Below are positions 31,219-34,473 of a stretch of DNA of 34,473 nucleotides, one piece after another. Location of the stretch: NCBI GenBank assembly GCA_021736135.1, contig JAIPGO010000147.1, forward strand, positions 1 to 34,473, in the 5' to 3' direction. The DNA comes from Candidatus Cloacimonadota bacterium (GTDB lineage Bacteria; Cloacimonadota; Cloacimonadia; Cloacimonadales; TCS61). Made by a program: the position numbers and the translations under genes. Each line of letters starts with the position of its first letter. Position 1 is the first letter of the stretch. The notes under the pieces are model-generated. The model saw nothing but the letters and a program-made list of their open reading frames with translations, was not told the origin of the DNA and made no database searches.

Positions 31219-32883
31219 TCAATCTTTCATCTTCTTCCAGCAGTTGAGCAATCCGTTTGTCGACCCGTCATGGTTATCAACCGGTTTATCATCTTCCAGT
31301 TCCGGCAATATTTTTTCTGCCAGTTGTTTTCCTAGCTCCACTCCCCACTGGTCAAAGCTGAAGATATTCCAGATCACGCCCTGCACGAATATTTTATGCT
31401 CATACATGGCGATAAGACTTCCTAACACCTTCGGTGTCAGTTTTTTATAAAGTATGGAATTAGTTGGTTTATTCCCAGGGAACACTTTGAAGGGTATCAG
31501 GCGTTTAAGCTCATCTTCGGGTATTCCGGTTTTCTTCAGTTCCTTTCTGACCTCTGCCTCCGTTTTTCCCATCATCAGCGCTTCTGTCTGGGCAAAAAAA
31601 TTTGCCAGTAGTTTCTTATGATGATCACTCCGTGGGTTCAAACTCTCAGCACCCGCCAGAAAATCACAAGGTATCAGCTTTGTTCCCTGATGCAGCAATT
31701 GATAAAAGGCGTGCTGCCCGTTCGTACCGGGCTCTCCCCAGATGACGGGACCTGTCTGCCAGGTAACCGGCTTGCCGTCCCTTGCTGTATTCTTGCCGTT
31801 ACTTTCCATATTACTCTGTTGAAAATATGCCGGAAAACGGTGTAGATATTGCTCATAAGGTAGCAACGCTTCACTCTCCGCTCCCCAGAAATTGTTATAC
31901 CAGATGCCCAGTAACGCCAGGATTACCGGTATGTTCTCGTGAAATTCCGATGTCTTGAAATGGTTGTCCATTTCCCAGGCACCTTCTAGAAGACTGATGT
32001 AGTTATCATACCCGATATAGCACATTATGGATAATCCAATGGCTGACCACAGCGAGTATCTGCCGCCTACCCAGTCCCAGAATGTGAACACGTTAGATGT
32101 ATCTATTCCAAAGGCTTTCACTTTGGCAGCATTTGTGGAAATCGCTGCAAAATGAAGGCTTACTGCCTTTTCATCTCCGGCCTTTTGTAAAAGCCAGGAT
32201 TTGGCTGTCTCGGCATTAGTCATTGTTTCCTGAGTAGTAAAAGTTTTAGAAGCTATTAAAAACAGGGTTGTCTCGGGATTCAGTGACCTGAGGGTTTCTG
32301 TGATCTGGGTGCCGTCTATATTTGAAACAAAATGAACCTGTATTTCGCGATTGCCATAATGCCGTAAAGCTTCCGTAACCATTACTGGTCCCAGATCCGA
32401 ACCACCAATGCCTATGTTGACGATGTCCTTTATCGGCATTCCTGAAAATCCCTGCCAGGTCCCATTACTGATTCTTTCTGTAAAGATGCGCATCCTGTCC
32501 AGTTCCAGAAGTATCTGCGGCATCACGTCAATGCCGTCTAAGAGGACAGGTTTTCCACTGCGGTTACGCAAGGCGGTATGTAACACGGACCGGTTCTCCG
32601 TCTCATTTATTTTCTCACCTCTGAAAAACGCTTCCCGGGCTTCAGCTAAATGGCATTCCTGAGCCAGGTCCAGAAGCAGCTCCCTCGTGCGTTCTGTTAT
32701 CAGATTCTTGGAATAGTCCAGCAGGATGTCCCCCCTCCTGATACTGAAACATTCAAACCTGTCTTTATCAGTGGCAAATTGCTCCCGTAATGAAATATCT
32801 TTTATTTCTGTGTAATGACGTGTCAGGGCTGCCCAGGCAGTCGTTTCGTCTGGTCTTATTCTTGGTAGTTTATATTTCACCAT
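31219..32883 (-). CDS. pgi: Glucose-6-phosphate isomerase
   Basis: This 554-aa protein has normal family length. It interconverts glucose 6-phosphate and fructose 6-phosphate in the cytoplasm (glycolysis and gluconeogenesis). Visible motifs: GIGGSDLGP (sugar-phosphate binding), [12 protein letters not shown] (signature 1), MESNGK with catalytic Glu at residue 360, GTNGQHAF with catalytic His at 391, and [15 protein letters not shown] (signature 2) with Lys at 519. These match Glu357, His388 and Lys518 of the mammalian enzyme. The ATG start overlaps closely with its upstream site (GAGGAC-ATG). The next codon is GTG, with better spacing, so the real start may be one codon later. It begins 9 nt after the stop of the upstream 362-aa gene, indicating an operon. 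Confidence 0.97.
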   Translation of the reverse strand: MVKYKLPRIRPDETTAWAALTRHYTEIKDISLREQFATDKDRFECFSIRRGDILLDYSKNLITERTRELLLDLAQECHLAEAREAFFRGEKINETENRSVLHTALRNRSGKPVLLDGIDVMPQILLELDRMRIFTERISNGTWQGFSGMPIKDIVNIGIGGSDLGPVMVTEALRHYGNREIQVHFVSNIDGTQITETLRSLNPETTLFLIASKTFTTQETMTNAETAKSWLLQKAGDEKAVSLHFAAISTNAAKVKAFGIDTSNVFTFWDWVGGRYSLWSAIGLSIMCYIGYDNYISLLEGAWEMDNHFKTSEFHENIPVILALLGIWYNNFWGAESEALLPYEQYLHRFPAYFQQSNMESNGKNTARDGKPVTWQTGPVIWGEPGTNGQHAFYQLLHQGTKLIPCDFLAGAESLNPRSDHHKKLLANFFAQTEALMMGKTEAEVRKELKKTGIPEDELKRLIPFKVFPGNKPTNSILYKKLTPKVLGSLIAMYEHKIFVQGVIWNIFSFDQWGVELGKQLAEKILPELEDDKPVDNHDGSTNGLLNCWKKMKD

Positions 32884-32892
32884 GTCCTCGTT

Positions 32893-33981
32893 CTATTCTT
32901 TTTCCTCACTTAAAAGCCGGTTAAGCATTAATGCAAAGATGTCCGATTCTTCTTCTGACAGTTCAACCAGTGGGGATTTTCCCTTCCTTCGTTGAATCAA
33001 TACTGCATCATTGTAAGGAATGAGACCGCTGATATTTTCCAGAAGTATTACCATTCTTCCCATTTTGCCCATATAAATAAGACGCTGATTCGTCAGCAGC
33101 ATTGTACCGCTGTCTATTGCCTTCCAGTCACTGGCGGAAAGTCCGCTCAAATTCTCATTGTCACTGCGCCAGAATGCCCCCCGTGGTACGCGGATGCGCC
33201 CCTGCAGTTCCCCTGTTTCCAGATTTGCTGTGCTTTTTTCGGTTTCATACCAGTTCGCTTCCGCTTGAAAATGGCATCTCTCGTCAACCTGCAGGTGTAT
33301 TCCCGGTTCGATGCGCGGTAATTCTCCATTTTCCACCTGCCAGTACATTTTATAACGCTCAAAGTTTGCTTCCGTTCTTTCATCGAGTCCCGGTTTGAAT
33401 CCCAGGTTTTCCGATAGCAGATTGAAATCCCTTTCTTCTTCTGGTGTTATCCGTTTATCGCCCATTATTTCCAACAGCTTACGGGTTAATTTCTTTCCTG
33501 CTTTCTCTTCCTGGATTCGCTGCGCCAGCTCTTCCGGTAAATATAAATTACGGCAGAGTTCTTCCAGAAATGATTGTTCTTTATGGTCTATCTTTCTGTC
33601 ATTCATCGTTTTTTCCAGTTCCTGCCCATATATTGCCGTAGCCAGCGATTGATGAACCTCTTTCACTGTTCTATCCGATAATCCCAGAAGACCTTTGAGA
33701 TGCGATAGTTCCTGGATTTCATCGTTACTCAATTTTCGATCTTCCAGACAATATTGCAGATAGCTGTGATAAAAACCAGCCAGCCTCCGGGAAAATTGAG
33801 AAATATTACTTACTTTATAACGACGGCATAGACGGTTTACTTCTTCCAGCCTGATTTGCAGCAACGGCTTATCTGCCAGTAAATTATTAAGTTCTATCAG
33901 AAAATTCTCGCTGATTCGCTTCCCCCATAATTTTTGCCAGATATCCCTATCCTGCAATGGCTTTTTCCTGAATACATTCAA
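32893..33981 (-). CDS. Uncharacterised protein with 47-residue TerB-like helical repeats and GRAM/PH-like C-terminus
   Basis: This 362-aa protein has no signal peptide or membrane helix. Its N-terminal two thirds are helical and contain three units spaced exactly 47 residues apart: D81-R-K-L with E88, D128-R-K-I with E135, and D175-K-R-I with E182. Each is followed by a helix ending LLGLS, LYLPE or LGFKP. A weaker fourth unit starts at D37. The DxxIxxxE pattern resembles TerB/tellurite-resistance-like or EF-hand-like helical repeats. Residues ~222-345 look like a GRAM or bacterial PH domain (GTMLLTNQRLIYMGK, then a hydrophobic ILLENISGLIPY stretch), which often binds lipid or protein. The function is unknown. 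The start is TTG, supported by a strong ribosome site. It is first in the operon with pgi and comEC, with no obvious functional link to either. Confidence 0.85.
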   Translation of the reverse strand: MNVFRKKPLQDRDIWQKLWGKRISENFLIELNNLLADKPLLQIRLEEVNRLCRRYKVSNISQFSRRLAGFYHSYLQYCLEDRKLSNDEIQELSHLKGLLGLSDRTVKEVHQSLATAIYGQELEKTMNDRKIDHKEQSFLEELCRNLYLPEELAQRIQEEKAGKKLTRKLLEIMGDKRITPEEERDFNLLSENLGFKPGLDERTEANFERYKMYWQVENGELPRIEPGIHLQVDERCHFQAEANWYETEKSTANLETGELQGRIRVPRGAFWRSDNENLSGLSASDWKAIDSGTMLLTNQRLIYMGKMGRMVILLENISGLIPYNDAVLIQRRKGKSPLVELSEEESDIFALMLNRLLSEEKE

Positions 33982-33987
33982 AGTTTA

Positions 33988-33993
33988 CCTCCC
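33988..33993 (-). promoter_or_regulatory. Ribosome binding site for the TTG start of the 362-aa gene
   Basis: On the minus strand GGGAGG lies 6 nt before TTG at 33981-33979. No in-frame ATG or GTG is near, so the site fixes the unusual TTG start. Confidence 0.7.
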
Positions 33994-34473
33994 AATTATT
34001 CAAAAATACTGCTAATTAATAAAATCTTTTTGACTTAACCAGAAATAATGCCGTATATCCTTTAGGCAAGAAAAATCAAATATCCCCCCTTCTTCTCCCC
34101 TGGAAATAATACGGATATACTATGAAAACACATAAATCATTGGAATCCAGTGGAACAGTGTTCACCCGTGTTTGTCTGTGTAAGTTTATACTATCTGGCT
34201 GTTTTCCTCTCTGGTTCAATTATTCGTGACTAACCTGTGAAATACACCGGCGTAGTACGACCACATAGCAGGTTTAAAGATACTGTTCAGTGTAACTCTT
34301 TATATAATTACCAAAATTCTTAAAATGAAGATGAAATGTGCACATCTGCTACGCTTTAGGCAGGATTATTGTAATTGACAAAACTAAATTTCCTGAGATA
34401 GTTTAGGGAATGTTAATTAGTCCGTAGGACTTATCTATTTGTAGAATATAATATCATCCCCCCCCACCCCAAC
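33994..34473. other. Gene-free end region
   Basis: No reading frame with coding character was found on either strand. The region should hold the promoter for the minus-strand 362-aa/pgi/comEC operon, but I could not place a convincing -35/-10 pair. It contains CACCCGTGTTTGTCTGTG (about 34162-34179), which resembles phrases that recur in intergenic DNA of many environmental genomes, and a loose inverted repeat ACCTG...CAGGT (34233-34273). It ends in an 8-base C-run. Confidence 0.5.
34414..34456. repeat. REP-like palindromic element
   Basis: The perfect palindrome AGTCC-GTA-GGACT (34419-34431) is followed by TTATCTATTTGTAGAATA. The combination of a GTCC-GTA-GGAC core with an ATTTGTAGAA tail resembles a short interspersed element that I recall from Bacteroidota-group genomes; this is from memory and unchecked. 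A single copy is visible here. Confidence 0.35.

Noticed and set aside
34001-34008. Minus-strand TATTTTTG matching the Bacteroidota TAnnTTTG element upstream of the 362-aa gene
   Set aside because: It would place the transcript start on top of the ribosome binding site, and no TTG element is found at the expected upstream distance.
34030-34059. Plus-strand promoter TTGACT - 18 nt - TATATC
   Set aside because: Reasonable hexamers, but no gene follows on the plus strand before the window ends; chance is likely in AT-rich DNA.
34233-34273. Inverted repeat ACCTG...CAGGT as a structured RNA
   Set aside because: Only five base pairs with a 31-base loop; no recognised RNA family and no tRNA-like features.

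Overview
The window looks like a stretch of chromosome from an uncultured, moderately AT-rich diderm of the Fibrobacterota-Chlorobiota-Bacteroidota (FCB) superphylum. My first guess is Cloacimonadota. The basis is the C-terminal sorting-type domains (YPNPFN motif, FlgD-like Ig fold) on secreted proteins, a PorV/UPF0164-type outer-membrane barrel, and giant proteins built from PKD and 'tandem-95' cadherin-like repeats. The assignment rests on family style, not on a marker gene. The left edge cuts a repetitive gene and the right edge ends in a repeat-like palindrome and a C-run, so the window may be a whole metagenomic contig.

Left three quarters (1-28766, + strand): four co-directional genes. 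Gene 1 (3-11489, 5' end missing) is at least 3828 aa. Its first half is an array of ~115-aa 'PW/ECR' modules (FPRPW ... ECR ... GYPP), most of them placed inside split PKD domains. Its second half alternates intact PKD domains with tandem-95 repeats and ends with a duplicated WNWIS domain, one more ECR-like module and a sorting domain. Gene 2 (11561-18631, 2356 aa) has a signal peptide, one ECR-type N-terminal module, about 19 tandem-95 repeats and the same C-terminal end as gene 1. Gene 3 (18772-26454, 2560 aa) starts like gene 2, carries about 22 tandem-95 repeats interrupted by a cohesin-like domain, and ends in a divergent sorting domain. Gene 4 (26466-28766) follows after only a few bases. 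It encodes a PorV-like barrel fused to a carboxypeptidase-regulatory-like domain and three OmpA peptidoglycan-binding domains. A plausible reading is a surface-display locus: three giant adhesin or scaffold proteins exported by a type IX-like route, with the gene 4 product as an outer-membrane partner tied to the wall.

Genes 1-2 and 2-3 are separated by short gaps, each holding a strong hairpin with a UNCG-class tetraloop and no U-tract. These could be mRNA processing or stabilising elements, or weak terminators. A bidirectional hairpin at 28792-28817 separates this locus from the convergent minus-strand genes.

Right quarter (28865-33981, - strand): a housekeeping-looking cluster read right to left. 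It holds an uncharacterised 362-aa protein with 47-residue helical repeats and a GRAM/PH-like C-terminus (TTG start), then glucose-6-phosphate isomerase (pgi), then a full-length ComEC/Rec2-type DNA-uptake channel. The last 490 bases hold no gene that I can support, only a REP-like palindrome near the end. No tRNA, rRNA, CRISPR, insertion sequence or prophage gene was seen.
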